Part shown: positions 1-12,085 of the stretch, piece after piece
How the letters are laid out: every line of letters begins with the position of its first letter
Numbering within the stretch: position 1 is the stretch's first letter
DNA from: Entomortierella parvispora
Lineage: Eukaryota; Mortierellomycota; Mortierellomycetes; Mortierellales; Mortierellaceae
Direction: 5' to 3'
Assembly (NCBI GenBank): GCA_963573315.1
Contig: OY752143.1
Location: 2,294,001-2,358,000, forward strand
Length of the DNA stretch: 64,000 nucleotides
Notes under the pieces: model-generated
The model's database searches: none
What the model was told of the DNA's origin: nothing
The model's input: the letters and a program-made list of their open reading frames with translations, nothing else
Program-made: the position numbers and the translations under genes

Positions 1-411
1 AGATGTCTGAAAACTGGAGGGCGTGTTATATAGTAGCGAGTAGATCTACTCTTGTTTTAGGGTGCTACCCGTTACAGCGGCCATTTTGATTCATCATATT
101 AGGGTGAGAAGGAACGACGAAATCTCGGGTACAGGATTCGTTATCGTCTTGACGAGGGCCTGAGCGATTCCAGCTCACCCCTCCCTTGATTTTCCTCTTT
201 TCTGTGTCTCTCTTCTCCGTCTCCCACGAGGTTTTCTCCTTCTATCACGATAATCCATGCAGGGAATCGCTGACCGAGGTGGGAAGAAGGGCCAAGCCCG
301 ACGCGTCGATCGTTCTCGCGAAGGTCACGTGGTGTAAGCTTGTTTGGGTGGCTTGTGCTATTGTGTGGCATGCACTGCACTTGGTGCCATGCATCCTGGA
401 GACCCTAACTG

Positions 412-442
<31 letters not shown>

Positions 443-455
443 AACCAACAGCACC
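1..455. other. Left-edge intergenic / 5' region of RRP43
   Basis: No gene is recognised here. The stretch holds the upstream region and 5' leader of the exosome gene that starts at 456, including a CA dinucleotide run at 412-440. The short ORFs overlapping it have no family resemblance. Confidence 0.6.
412..440. repeat. (CA)n microsatellite
   Basis: An uninterrupted run of alternating A and C of about 29 bases ends 15 bases before the proposed RRP43 start codon. It would therefore lie in the 5' leader of the mRNA. Confidence 0.95.
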
Positions 456-1559
456 ATGGCATCAACAACAGCAGCCCCCTCGCCAGCCTTCACCTTCTCG
501 GCATCTACTTTCCAAAAATTACATCCAGCAGAATACTTTCGCAAGTTCATCTCACAGGGTGTTCGCCCAGACGGTCGACTTCTTACGGGATTCCGCCCCA
601 CCACTGTCCACTATGGTGTCATTAGCACAGCCAATGGCTCAGCCATGGTCCGCGTGGGAGGCACGACGGTCGTTTGCGGTGTCAAAGCTGAGGTCGCAGA
701 GCCAAGGCTGGATTCTCCTGACCAAGGATACCTTGGTATGTTGGCAACACTTGACCACGGAGTTTTTTTTTTTTTACTCGAACGCGCCATTTCTTTGGTT
801 ACATATCCAATGAGTAGTATTCGTGTTGTTAACAAAGGGCCGAACCCTTCTCTCTCTATGATCTTCTTAATAGTGCCCAACGTAGACCTCTCACCTATCT
901 GCTCAAGCGCTTTTAGACCTGGTCCACCCAGTGAGCAAGCTCAGGTCACATCAGATGCGATCGACCGCGTCTTGAAGGAAAGCAAGGTTCTGGATTTGAA
1001 GGATCTCTGCATCGAAGAAGGCAAGGCCGTTTGGTCTCTCTGGATCGATGTTGTCTGCGTCAGCTACGATGGAAATATCTACGATGCCGCCTTGGCGTCA
1101 GTCATGGCTGCTCTCGCAAATGGTACCAATTGCTTCCAAGTCGTCGGCAGGCTCTCCCTCTCACTCCTTGTCTCCACCAGAGCTAACGCCGTGCTTTTTT
1201 TTTGATCTTGTTTTCACCTAGTGCGCATTCGCAAACCAACATATGACGAAGGAATTGTCAAAGTTTCAGGAGCAGAGGAGCTGGATGATGACAACTCTTT
1301 CAAGCTGAAATTGAACAGAACTCCTTTGAGCGCCTCGTTTGTCCTCTTTGATACCTCGTTGGAATTATTGGCCGATCCCAACTTTGCCGAGGAGTCAATC
1401 TGTGAGGGTCAGATCTCTGTAACAGTCGATGAAGAAGGTCAGATCTGTGCGACGTCCAAGATCGGTGGTGGATCAAGCTCACCGTCAATTCTGAAAGAAT
1501 GTGTTGATCGGGCAAGAGAGAGGAGCAAGGATCTTCGTGCCTTGATGCAACAGCAATAG
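456..1559 (+). CDS. RRP43: Exosome complex subunit Rrp43 (EXOSC8-like)
   Basis: Structural subunit of the RNA exosome ring, acting in 3'-5' RNA processing and decay in nucleus and cytoplasm. Exons join(456..735,874..1122,1222..1559) give 288 aa, the usual size of the family. Seen: the RNase PH-fold start HPAEYFRKFISQGVRPDGR, the VHYGVISTANGSAMVRVGG strand pair, and the QVTSDAIDR and YDGNIYDAALASVMAALAN segments. Both introns are GT-AG and the frame is kept (ALAN joins VRIRKPTYD). The first intron has no stop codon in frame, so an unspliced reading also looks open. Ring subunits of this family are catalytically inactive. Rrp43 fits better than Rrp42 or Rrp45 by overall pattern, though paralogues are similar. 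The start lies in a good context (ACCATGG). The 3' end converges on RPAC1, 184 bp away. Confidence 0.85.
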
Positions 1560-1743
1560 GCATAAATACAAAAGTTTTCAAACATTCGCGGTGAAGTTTT
1601 CAATGATGATCAACAAGTGCTTGATTTGAAAAAGAGTATATTACATGTGAATGAAGAGGACTGGTGAGTGGTGGCATGATGAGGGGGCGAAAGTGTGGGG
1701 GATATGACAATATGCTGTGAATGCCTTCTAATGCTATAGTGAA

Positions 1744-3108
1744 TTATTCAGTGTGGAGAGCGGCCTGAAGAGCGCGCTTGACCTGAGCGCACTTGTCAAC
1801 AAGGACCTGGACAGCCTGGACAAAGAGATCTTGGGGCTCAATTGATCCAACTGACTCGATGGTGACTATATCACAATTACAAGAAAAAAGAGGTGTAAGC
1901 ATTTGGGGATCAGGAAAGAAAACCTCAAACACGGTTGCGCTTGTTCAACTTACAGATAAAGTGATCACGGACACGAGTGAGCTTGACCTTGTTCTCAAAT
2001 TCAGCATGACGGAGGACCTCCCTTGAAACGGTATCCTTTCTGGGGTTAACGACAACAGCCTTCTTGACGCCATTCTCAACGACAACATCGACAACACCCT
2101 CGGGGAAGCACTTCTGGAACTTGACAGCAGACTGTCCAGTGATCTCACCATTGATCAAGATCTCGGGCAAGAGACGGTATGTGGCGGTAGCAACAGGAGA
2201 CCACTTGGCGTGATCCTGACCAAGTCCCTTTTCGCAGTGCATCTCCACATCGATCTCCTGTCCTGGGCGCAACTTGGCAATAACGATATCGTCAAAAACG
2301 GGCTTGATAGGGCAATCCTTGAAGCGCTCAGCCTGATCTCCCTTGGGGTCCCAGACCATATCTCCAGAGTAGACGCTCGAGTGAATGAACTTCTTGAGAG
2401 GATCGGTTTCCGAGCTGGGGGCATTAGGGTTGTGTGTGCACTTTACTGCCAGCTTAAAGACAATAGTGTTGGTATCCATGGGGGTGTCGTCCTTGGTCTT
2501 AAAGTCGAACTTTGTAGGGTCGGCCAAGATGGGGACCAATCCCAGGCGGTGAGCCAGAACCTCGTCCACAACAATGGAGGTGTTGTTCATCACAAAGACG
2601 TTGGAGATAGCCATCGTTGGGACCTCGGCGATCAAGATTCTGCGGAAAGCGTTGGCAATAGAGGCGTCAATCCCGCTCATGTCAAACTCCATCTCAGTCT
2701 TCGAAAGGCGGTTAATCTTGATCTTGAACATCTGTTGATTAGAGAGAAATATGACAGATCTGTTGAGTCTCTGGAAGGACTCTAAAGCATTTTTTTATCA
2801 GATCAGAGAATATCCTGCGATCAAAGTAACACGTACATCCTTGAAACGCTCCAAGTTGAATGCAAGGTCCTGACCGGGATAGGTGTGAGGGAAGTCAGTC
2901 GAGGCAGTCTAATAGCAGACAGTAGGAGGTTCTATTAGCATTCTTGCTCTTTCCAGAACTTGCTCGACTTGAGCGGTTTCCAGTTTGTCAGAGAGGTTGT
3001 TGTAATCGCACAAAGTCGTACACTGGTAACACGGTCGCGCTCGACAATGACTCGAGAGCGCAAAGTCTCGATGTCGTTGTGAGCAAAGTTCTTCTTCTCG
3101 GAGACCAT
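1744..3108 (-). CDS. RPC40: DNA-directed RNA polymerase I and III subunit RPAC1 (AC40)
   Basis: Alpha-like subunit shared by RNA polymerases I and III, which dimerises with AC19 for polymerase assembly. Exons on the minus strand are 3108..3022, 2908..2837, 2731..1954 and 1865..1744, giving 352 aa (human is 346). Seen: the short STDFP motif in exon 2, the IDASIANAFRRILIAEVPTM alpha-type dimerisation motif, VDEVLAHRLGLVPI, the insert with DPLKKFIHSSVYSGDM, LRPGQEIDVEMHCEKG, HAKWSPVATATYRLLP and RVRDHF followed across the last intron by TIESVGS. All introns keep frame and have GT-AG ends. The gene is head to head with DRS1, with 424 bp between the starts, and the two probably share a promoter region. 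Confidence 0.93.
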
Positions 3109-3532
3109 GATGAGTAAATGTATGGAGAGAGGACGGTGCGATGAAGCAAGCAAGGGTGCATGCACTAGGTTTTTTTCTTTTTTTCAAAAAAAAAAGCAGC
3201 CGCAAAAAAACAGTCAATTCGTCACTGGAGCCTTCTATATCGCAAGAGCTGCGTCCGCGGAGGGGGACTGTCATTTCTTGTTGCGTCCCAAATCGAAAGA
3301 GCAGTCATACCAGTCAACAAAAAAAAAAAAGAAAAAAGGAACCAAAAGGTCATCGCTCAAGCATTCAGACCAGAGAGAAAGACGAACCTCGACCATTCCA
3401 TTGGACATCGCCTTCACTTCAGCCTCAGACATCCACTCCCTGCTCTGCTCTCTGTCTCTAGTCCCTCTTTCCTGCCTCCCGCCCCCTTTACCCCACCTTC
3501 ACCCCCATCTCAGAGACGAATAGCGTACAAAA
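3109..3532. promoter_or_regulatory. Divergent promoter region of RPAC1 and DRS1
   Basis: The 424 bp between the two start codons holds no gene. It has several A-runs (3186-3195, 3204-3210, 3318-3331) on the plus strand and a pyrimidine-rich stretch from about 3400 to 3515, as expected for a fungal promoter and a DRS1 leader. Shared regulation of the two ribosome-production genes is inference. Confidence 0.5.
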
Positions 3533-6462
3533 ATGTCGAACGACTTTGTTATGACCATCGACGACGACGACGAGTCGGTCCCTTTCCTTGACGAAGAGGA
3601 AATCGAGGTTGAGGAAGTCGCTACCAAGAAGAAGAACAAGAAGAACAAGAAGGGGCATCAGATGACCAAGGACGCTGGCGACCTTGACCCCAACTTTTCT
3701 TTTGATGCTGAAGGAGGCGGACACATGGGCGCCCATCATGACTGGGACTTCACTGCTGCCCGTGCTGCCCTTCGTGCTCAGGATGAGGTACGGATTAAGG
3801 ATCAAGATTGTCAGATGAGGCGACGAGTCAACTGTCAAAGTACTGACTGGACCCCATACACATTATAGATGCAACCTGGTTTAAGCTTGGATGATATCAT
3901 TGCCCGGAAACGTGCTCAGGTTAAGGCCAAGAAGTCAGGCAAGGTCATTGCCCCCATCGAGGACGAAAAGGAGGTCAATGAAGACGATGAGAGTGGTATG
4001 TGGTGGCCCCTCAGGATGGTATCCTTATCAGGAACGAATGCCCAATACCCTTCCTGAAAAAAGTGCTGATCCAGTTTATCCGTGATATATTAGAATTCCA
4101 AGAGGCACCTGATTCGGATGAGGAAGGCGCTGAAATGGAGGGCATTCAGTTTGAAGAAGATGATGAAGATATTGGTATGTTATTCAGGACGTCTCACCCT
4201 CTTTAAGGACCAGCAGTGGTATTATCCATATCTAACTTATGATGTGAACTCTTTTTAAAACAGCTGCCGATGGCTTTGGCGGCGGCCGTGATGAAGACGC
4301 TGGATTGGAAGATAACGAAGCCGAAGAGGCTGAGCTTGAAGATGCTAGCGAAGAGGAGTCAGGAAGCGAAGAATCAGAAGGAGAGTCCGAGTCTGAAAAC
4401 GAAGACGAGGAGGAGAGCGAAAGCGAAAGCGACGAGGAAGAAGAGGAGACCGAGTTCCAGAAGGAGGTAAGAGTCTGACTAGAAGGAGTCCCCGTTACCC
4501 AAGTTAGACATTGTGTCCTGACATATTTTCTTCTGAAAATAGCGCAAGAGAGCATACTTTGCTCCCGAAACTGACACGCCAACCGAGGTCGCCGAGACTT
4601 TTGCTACCATGAACCTGTCCCGTCCCATCTTGAAAGGTCTTGCTCAGGTCGGATTCATTCAGCCTACTCAGATTCAGGCAAGAACAATCCCAGTGGCGTT
4701 GATGGGCAAGGATATTTGTGGTGGTGCTGTTACTGGTTCAGGAAAGACTGCCGCCTTCGTTGTTCCCGTCTTGGAGCGTCTGTTGTACCGATCCAGACAA
4801 ACTGCCACCTCTCGAGTCTTGATCCTGTGTCCTACTCGTGAATTGGCCATTCAGTGTCACAGTGTCGCCCAAAAACTCGCCAGCTTTACAGACATCACCT
4901 TTGGTCTCTGTGTCGGTAAGTTCATTGGCAACTCTGCATGACTCGTTGGTGCTACTGGAGTTAGATTTTAAACCTTTACTTTTTAATGTTTATTAGGTGG
5001 TCTGTCTCGTAATGCACAGGAGATTCAGCTTCGTACTCGACCCGATGTTTTGATCGCCACTCCTGGTCGTTTGATTGATCATATTCTCAACTCTCGCTCC
5101 TTCACATTGGACCATATCGATATCTTGATTATGGATGAGGCTGATCGTATGCTTGAGGATGGTTTCTCGGCCGAGTTGACCGAAATTGTGAAGGCCTGCC
5201 CACAGAACCGTCAAACTATGCTTTTCTCTGCTACTATGACTGACAACGTTGATGAGCTGATTCGCATGTCCTTGAACAGACCTGTGCGTCTTCAAATCGA
5301 TTCTACCAACGCAACAGCTGCTCGTTTGATTCAGGAATTTGTTCGTATTCGTCAACATCGTGAAGAGGATCGTCCTGCCGTCCTTTTGGCTCTGTGCTCC
5401 CGTACCTTTAAGCGTCGCGTCATTATCTTCTTCAGATCCAAGGCAGCGGCTCATCAAATGAAGATCATCTTTGGTCTCATGGGTCTGCGCTCAGCGGAGC
5501 TCCACGGTAACTTGACACAGGAGCAGCGTCTCGCGTCTTTGGAGGAATTCAGGGATGAGCGCGTTGACTTTTTGTTGGCCACCGATCTTGCCTCCCGTGG
5601 TTTGGATATCAAGGGTATCGATACCGTCATCAACTTCAACATGCCTCAGAACTATGCCATTTACCAGCATCGTGTCGGTCGTACTGCTCGTGCTGGTCGT
5701 ATGGGTCGTGCCGTGACTCTGGCTGGAGAGAATGATCGCAAGCTTTTGAAACTCGCAATCAAGAATGCCGACAAGAGAACTGTCAAACATCGCGTTATTC
5801 CTCAGGATGTTATTACTCGATACCGCGAGCGCGTGGAAGGATTGACCGATGGCGTCAAGGAGGTCATGGCCGAGGAGAAGGAGGACAAGGCTCTCCGTCA
5901 AGCAGAGATGGAGATGAGAAAGAGTCAGAACCTGTTGAAGCATGAGGATGAAATTTACAGCCGACCTGCCAAGACCTGGTTCCAAACTGCAGACGAGAAG
6001 AAGTTGGCTGCCGATACGAGTAAGAGTGCACTGAATGAGCCCAAGAAGCGCAAGGTTGTTGAGGCAGATGCGCCCAAACGCGATCGGTTCGCAGGTATGT
6101 CTCGTGCCAAGAAGAGACGTCTCCAGTTGTCGGAAGAGGACCACCAGGATATCAGCTCCCACAGCAAGTCTATCCACTCTGCCAAGAAGGCTCTCAAGCC
6201 TTCCAAGATTCCAAAGCTTGCACCTGAGAGAGTTGCGACGAAACCCCAAGATAAGAAGAAGAAGAAGAAGAAGGATGTCGACTTTTCAAGGGACTTGGCC
6301 GACGCTTCTAAGAATGGAGTTGCTGCAGCCAAGAAGTTGGGCTCTGGATCCAAGTTTGGAGGCAAGGATAAAAAGGACGAGAAGAAGGAGCGCAGCGGCA
6401 AGTTGGGCAAGCTCCGTTCCAACAAGGCCTTCAAGAGTTCCAAGAAGTACAAGAGACGTTAA
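3533..6462 (+). CDS. DRS1: DEAD-box ATP-dependent RNA helicase Drs1 (DDX27)
   Basis: Nucleolar RNA helicase needed for 60S ribosomal subunit assembly. Exons join(3533..3787,3869..3995,4094..4174,4264..4466,4543..4915,4997..6462) give 749 aa, like yeast Drs1. The first ~150 residues are acidic with Lys-rich patches, as in the family. The helicase core then shows the Q motif (GFIQPTQIQ), motif I as [32 protein letters not shown], then in the C-terminal RecA lobe [10 protein letters not shown] and [11 protein letters not shown]. The tail is Lys-rich, including a run of six lysines, and probably binds RNA and directs nucleolar import. Four of the five introns lie in or at the edge of the acidic N-terminal segment. 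All junctions preserve frame. Head to head with RPAC1. Confidence 0.95.
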
Positions 6463-7189
6463 ACGTTATGTCGCCATCAACTGCATTATTTCTCTTTATC
6501 CCCCCAACCATCCGGCCACCCATCATTCCCGCATCCACCATTTGCATGTCATAATAAATTCAAGAACATAGAAACAACGTTTCCTCTCCTAACGGCCTTT
6601 CAATGGGGTTTGCGCTCGTGCCATCCAAGACCAAGACCACGGCAATAACGTCTCTCTATGGTGCCTATGGATCTAACGTGGGCACTACGCGTCCTTTTTT
6701 TTTTTTTTTTTTATTTTTTTCTCAACACGCAAACGACGGCAGCACAAAATATCACGCCATCAATGGGCGCTTCGCCTCCAGAATCGACAGGTATGTCGGC
6801 AATGGTTCAAAAAAATATCACGGATGTGTAGCAACAAAACTTAGGGCCTTCACCACATCCATTTATTTGTAAAGAGAGGGGGGGGGGGGGGGGTCACTAA
6901 TATTTTCTTGCATGTCTTCTTGTCAAACATTGGTGCCCAAGGTTTTTTTTTGCCATGTTTGTCTGCATTCTTCTCTGAACTGGAAAGTTCCCGTCGCTGT
7001 TGACTCTCCTCCAAAGTAAAGGACTTGATTCGTGAAAAATTGATCCATGTCTAGTTTCGAACTGGCTCTTCAATAAGGACGGAAGAATTTGGAGGAGGCG
7101 ATGAGATCAATTCCACCAGTGTGCATTGACAGCTATTATCTAGTAGAATACTATTTTTTGGTGGTAGCGAAGGAGTGGGGGGAGGGGGT
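6463..7189. other. Intergenic region between convergent DRS1 and F-box/WD40 gene
   Basis: No gene seen. The stretch holds 3' regions of the two convergent genes, a T-rich run at about 6694-6720 and a run of 16 G at 6878-6893. Confidence 0.6.
6878..6893. repeat. Poly-G homopolymer (16 G)
   Basis: Sixteen consecutive G residues on the plus strand. Such a run can form a G-quadruplex and is also prone to miscounting in sequencing. Confidence 0.9.
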
Positions 7190-8992
7190 TCAAAGAGCAA
7201 CAATTGTGTCCTCACAAGAGCTCCTAATCCATACCCAGGCGGTTTGGCCAATGCACCGATGTGGCTGTTGATCTGGAGTCTGGCGGGAAATTGGGGATTT
7301 TTTTGGCTGAATGTTCCAGAGTCCGGTAGCGCCTCCTTGGGCTTCGCCACCAAACTCAAACAATGAGACGCGCCCATCACACAGGGTGCACATTAACATT
7401 GAGCCAGACTTGTTAATGTTGAACGTGTGGACAGCCGATCTCTCGTTTGTCGTAAAAGCGGTGCCGCCGTATGGATCCAGGACTATCATACGATCAAGGA
7501 TCTGACCTGCGTGCAATGGCCTGTCTGCTCCTCGCGGACTAGATCTTGGTGGACAAACTTGGATGCGGTACAAGAGCTGGCCATTTTGACGATTCCAGAC
7601 ACAAAGAACCCCCTCCAATTTTGAATTCGTGACCACGACGGTGTCTGTGAAAGCTATCCGAGCAGCGTATTGCTGATAGATATGAGTTTCGAATCGAAAG
7701 TGGTCCTTTGACGAGAGAGGTTCGTCAATTTCGAAAAGCAAGTCTCCAGAGTGGACATCATGGATCTGATAACCTTCAATGATGGATCCACAGCCGATCA
7801 TTGATCCATGAATCGCCACCGTGTACACACCGAGACCTAGCTCTCGCGAGAGAAAGAGGTTGGGTATCACTCGGATTTGAGATCCTGACAAAGCGTCCCA
7901 AACCCGCACGGTATGATCAGATCCGCCGCTGACAACGGTTGTGTTCTCGATCGCAACAGCTATTGAGGGAAAGATAGATGATCAGATCACGAAAATAAAC
8001 TGAGAAGGGGTAGGGAGACGCACAATCGATGTCAGATTTTCTTTACCATTCACCCATCCTACATGGCCCATTAGAACGTTTCGGCTTTTGATCGGACATC
8101 CATACCTCTGGACAAGGTCTCTGAACGTCTCTCCCTTGGACCGAACCTGCAGGGAAAAGACATGTTGGATCTCCCAAACACGGATTGTGCTATCGATCGA
8201 GCAAGACACCAACAGTGTGCCTTCATCGTTGACCGCCAGTCCGGAGATCAAATCTTGATGGGCACTTTCAGGATCTTGCAGATTCACAATTTGATCCAGG
8301 GACTCAGCGTTAACGACCTGCATCAATGGGAGAGAACGATTCCGTTGCGTCCTCACACAGATCGCAGCCTGAGGGATTAAACAAACATCGGCATAGGTGC
8401 AAGAGCTACAACTCAGTGAATCGATCCAGTCCACAGCTCGAGTGTCAATCACACCTTTGTGTTTCTGTGGGTACTTTTTGCATGATGACGGTATGTCATG
8501 GCCTTCAGACAAGGGGTGCGCCAGGGCCGGATCGAGCACAAGTGGGAGCAGGGAGCCCTCAGCTCTCGTGTCAGAATATTGGCCGGCAAGAAGACCCTGC
8601 AGGTGGTGATCATGAGATACGGCATGCTGGGTGGTCGTGGCATGATGACTCTCTGCATCTGATACCAATGGTGGGGACACGACCAAGGTCCGGCCGGACT
8701 GATTCGCCCAAGCGTGGTGCAAACGAAAGACGTGCGACCAACTCTGAAGTCTCCCGACTTGAGACCCAGTGCTGAGTAACAATCGATCCCAGGGTTGGCT
8801 CGAGTGTATTGTCGGAAACCTGCAAAGCGTTGCCACCTTCCAAAGCAAACCGTTGTATGTCTGAAGAATAACCTGCCAGTGCCGACAGACCTGAGCAAGT
8901 CTTGGAACCGAGAGAGGAGAGAGCTGAGCAAGGTAAAGGAAAACGTCCAAAAGGACCTCGTTTGGGAGTGTTAGGATGTCCTTATCGTCCAT
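7190..8992 (-). CDS. F-box and WD40 repeat protein
   Basis: Probable substrate adaptor of an SCF ubiquitin ligase. Exons on the minus strand are 8992..8047 and 7959..7190, giving 571 aa. The N-terminus carries an F-box (LTLPNEVLLDVFLYLAQL, then VCRHWQVILQ). WD40-type blades follow: one ends in DSTIRVWEI before the intron and the next, split by it, ends in DHTVRVWDA. Later weaker blades include GVLCVWNRQNGQ and CDGRVSLFEFGG. The intron joins GHVGWVN to AVAIENTTVV in frame. Fewer clear repeats are visible than the seven of a full propeller. The start ATG is the first in frame. The substrate cannot be guessed. Confidence 0.8.
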
Positions 8993-10583
8993 TTACGCAA
9001 GGCAGGGGAGGTAGGAGAGCAATGGTTCTGGAAGTGGTTGTGGAAACGGTTGTAGAAGAGAACAAAAAAAGTATGAAAGGGTTGGAGTTTGGCAACTTGG
9101 AGGGTGCACCATCTCTTGAGTACCGCATCGGTTATGTCAGAGACCCTTTTATTCCATCATTCTTTTATTTTTCCTTTTTTTTTTTTTTTTTTTTTTTTTT
9201 GCAAACGAACTATGAATCTTGGCCTGCTCTCAGTCAACTGTTTCTTTCACTTACCAAAAAAGAAGCAAGTTGTGCAGGATGCGCCAACGAGCAGGCGGCA
9301 GGCCATCGCACCCCAAAAATAGGTTTGTCATTGAATGACAGGTCGTCAATGAATGACGATAATAGAGACAGTCTGTGTAATAACCCCCGGCAATTTTCAT
9401 TGCCGCTTCACCTCCACACCTCCAACGACGTTTTTTGGTCATGGTCGACCACCAGATCAAAAGGTGACCCGGTGGCCGCCGACATTCCTATGCAAGAGGA
9501 TCCAGAAGTTAGTAATCCGTTGAAATCAAGTCAGACATCAATCATACAACCATTTGAGCCACTGTTGCCCTTGCTCGACCCAATCCCAACAATCATAGAC
9601 TTCTTCAAAAGGTCAAGAGGAGTCTCGCAGCTTCCGATCCCAGAAAAAGAAACAAGTGCAGATCCACAGCCGGTGAGCCCATCCACCGAGTTCCAACATC
9701 AAAAAACCTGATAAAGGGATGACAAAGGAGGTTTGCTGACCACACACTTCCTATCCCCAAGGGAAGGCGCTATGAAGGTCTGAGGGTGAGGATCACGTTT
9801 CCCTTCTCCATCCCTGAGAGAAAGACGTAAGATCCTCAAGGTCACCTCGAGAGAACTAGCCACCGATTTCTGTTGCCAGAGCACAGCGGTCAGAACTAAC
9901 AAGGACCACAAAAAATGGGATCCACTTGGCCTGTTGAAGGACTGGGTGGACTATCCAAGGGATGCCAACTCGCGAACCATATATGCGCTTCGATCCCTGG
10001 CACGGTAATCCACTGCCAGGAAAGAGAAGCCAGTATATGGGTGTATCAGTGCGACGCTTCGATTTCCGTTGCCGGCAAAGGGCTGCTGCACTATACAGGT
10101 GTTAACCCTTGGTCATGATAGATGGCGAACGGGTTAAAATGGGAATGCTCCAAGCACCGCGCCCCTCTGCCGGGGAACGATACCTGGGCTCGACCAGGGA
10201 GGTGTGTTACCCTGGCCCTTGTGTACAATAAAACAGGAAGGTCCTCAATAAAGAAGTCCCTCAACCATAGTAGTGGACACGACTTTGAAGATCAGAGGGT
10301 AGTTCCATGTTGAAGGATTCGCCTCTGGTCCTCTCATCTGCTTGTAAAGACCCCCAAACATAAATATGAATGAAAGCAAGCAACAAACAGGATCCGTTGG
10401 AGAAGACTACCAAAAACGGGGGGCCCCCGACACGATGCCATTTACCTGCTGGGCAAAGGTGTTGACGGGGAAAATTCATAGCCACAGTCATGTTGAATGA
10501 ACTTGCGGACTATAATGGGATAAAGGGTTCGCCATGCTTTGTTCACCTCTGCCGGAGAACGACGGCACGGCTCGCAAGCCCCC

Positions 10584-10970
10584 TCAGTCCACCTTCCGGA
10601 TTCTGTTGCCAGAAATCAGTAGTTGGGCCACAGGTTGCAGTTCACGCTCCTGTTCTTGTTGCCAAGAAAAGAAATGCGAGAAACTTCTTCACCGTCCGAT
10701 GAAGAGAAGAAGGGGATAGGAGGGAAGAGCAGAGACAGGACCCACCTTAAACCTACCTTTCCATGATATGAGCGACAAAACGTCAACGATGGGCCAGTCG
10801 GTGCAGGTCGATGCGGGAAGTCCTAAAGAGTGCCCAAGAAGGAAAAAGACAAGGAATATGAGATTTCTGAGAGAAAGCAGTTTGTATTCATACTTCATGT
10901 AACAAGGTGACACAGCACTCAAGACGGAGCTGCAACTTACCAAATGAACTCCCGCAGACGCGCCATTCAT
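10584..10970 (-). CDS. Candidate spliced small ORF in left arm, copy 1
   Basis: Mirror image of the candidate at 12086-12472, described there. The same start, donors and acceptors are present on the minus strand because the arms are inverted repeats. Coding status is unproven. Confidence 0.22.
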
Positions 10971-11314
10971 GTCGGAGACAACAGGACCGAGGCCAGGACC
11001 AAGACAATCACTCTTTCTAAGGAAGGTTCAAGGAAAGAAACAGAGAAATCAGTCAACATGAAGACGATGGCGCAGCACAAATGTCGCGTGCAAGCAAATG
11101 TTGAAATGACGAGTGGTCATTACAACATGAGAGCGCGAACGAAGAGAAAGAGGAGAGGAAGAAAGAGGAAAGAGAAAAACATCAAAGAGAATATGGGATG
11201 GATGTGAAAGTGATGATGGATTGTTCAAGGATGTCACTTACCATCTAGGCTATCATCGAGAGGGGAGGACAAAGCGGAAGAGAGGTGTGTTGCAAAAGTC
11301 ACGGAGGATGGACA

Positions 11315-11322
11315 TATTTATA
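11315..11322 (-). promoter_or_regulatory. TATA box of left arm, copy 1
   Basis: TATAAATA on the minus strand, followed about 110 bases downstream by a strong intron donor (GTAAGT). The matching box of the right arm at 11734-11741 points the other way, so the spacer is flanked by two outward promoters. Confidence 0.5.
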
Positions 11323-11449
11323 CCATAGACATATAGGCCCCTTAAAGTGATAGTAACGTGCACCTCAACAGGTGGCAGCGAGGTACAACGGTGCAGAGGG
11401 GATGGCCTTTTTTAGTACTCTACGACACAGCTAGTGCTATTCAAGAAGA

Positions 11450-11607
11450 GCTACATGAGAAGCGTTAGGACACAGAATTCAAAATGAATGGGCCTGCACC
11501 CTTGATAGCTCCAGTGCGATTTTCTTTGCATTGTTCTTTTGTACAACCCTTCTTGAATATAACAGGTTATCGTTTTGTATAGCGCCGTATTGTTCTTTTG
11601 TAGAGTT
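11450..11607. other. Unique spacer at the palindrome centre, copy 1
   Basis: A 158-bp stretch that is not part of the inverted repeat. It carries two imperfect direct copies of a motif TTGTTCTTTTGTA followed by CTTCTTGAATA. The same sequence in the same orientation sits at 32391-32548 in copy 2. Confidence 0.8.
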
Positions 11608-11733
11608 CTTCTTGAATAGCACCAGCTGTGTCGTAGAGAACTAAAAAAGGCCATCCCCTCTGCACCGTTGTACCTCGCTGCCACCTGTTGAGGTGCACGT
11701 TACTATCACTTTAAGGGGCCTATATGTCTATGG

Positions 11734-11741
11734 TATAAATA
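11734..11741 (+). promoter_or_regulatory. TATA box of right arm, copy 1
   Basis: TATAAATA on the plus strand, followed by a pyrimidine-rich leader and then a GTAAGT donor at 11815. This is the layout of a fungal polymerase II promoter with a 5' intron. Confidence 0.5.
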
Positions 11742-12085
11742 TGTCCATCCTCCGTGACTTTTGCAACACACCTCTCTTCCGCTTTGTCCTCCCCTCTCGA
11801 TGATAGCCTAGATGGTAAGTGACATCCTTGAACAATCCATCATCACTTTCACATCCATCCCATATTCTCTTTGATGTTTTTCTCTTTCCTCTTTCTTCCT
11901 CTCCTCTTTCTCTTCGTTCGCGCTCTCATGTTGTAATGACCACTCGTCATTTCAACATTTGCTTGCACGCGACATTTGTGCTGCGCCATCGTCTTCATGT
12001 TGACTGATTTCTCTGTTTCTTTCCTTGAACCTTCCTTAGAAAGAGTGATTGTCTTGGTCCTGGCCTCGGTCCTGTTGTCTCCGAC

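Larger units (their letters stand above)
9170..11449 (+). repeat. Left inverted arm of copy 1
   Basis: Matches the reverse complement of 11608-13886 and, in direct orientation, 30111-32390. It carries the variant pair T at 9542 and A at 9561, which reappears in the right arm of copy 2 rather than the left. Open frame near the outer end runs from about 9210 to 9711 on the plus strand and ends with the residues STEFQHQKT. Confidence 0.9.

Noticed and set aside
5491-6249. Minus-strand ORF of 252 codons opposite DRS1
   Set aside because: Antisense shadow of the helicase C-terminal lobe; all helicase motifs are on the plus strand.
11819-12007. ORF of 62 codons in each element arm
   Set aside because: It lies inside the proposed leader intron and is Ser/Leu low-complexity from a polypyrimidine tract.
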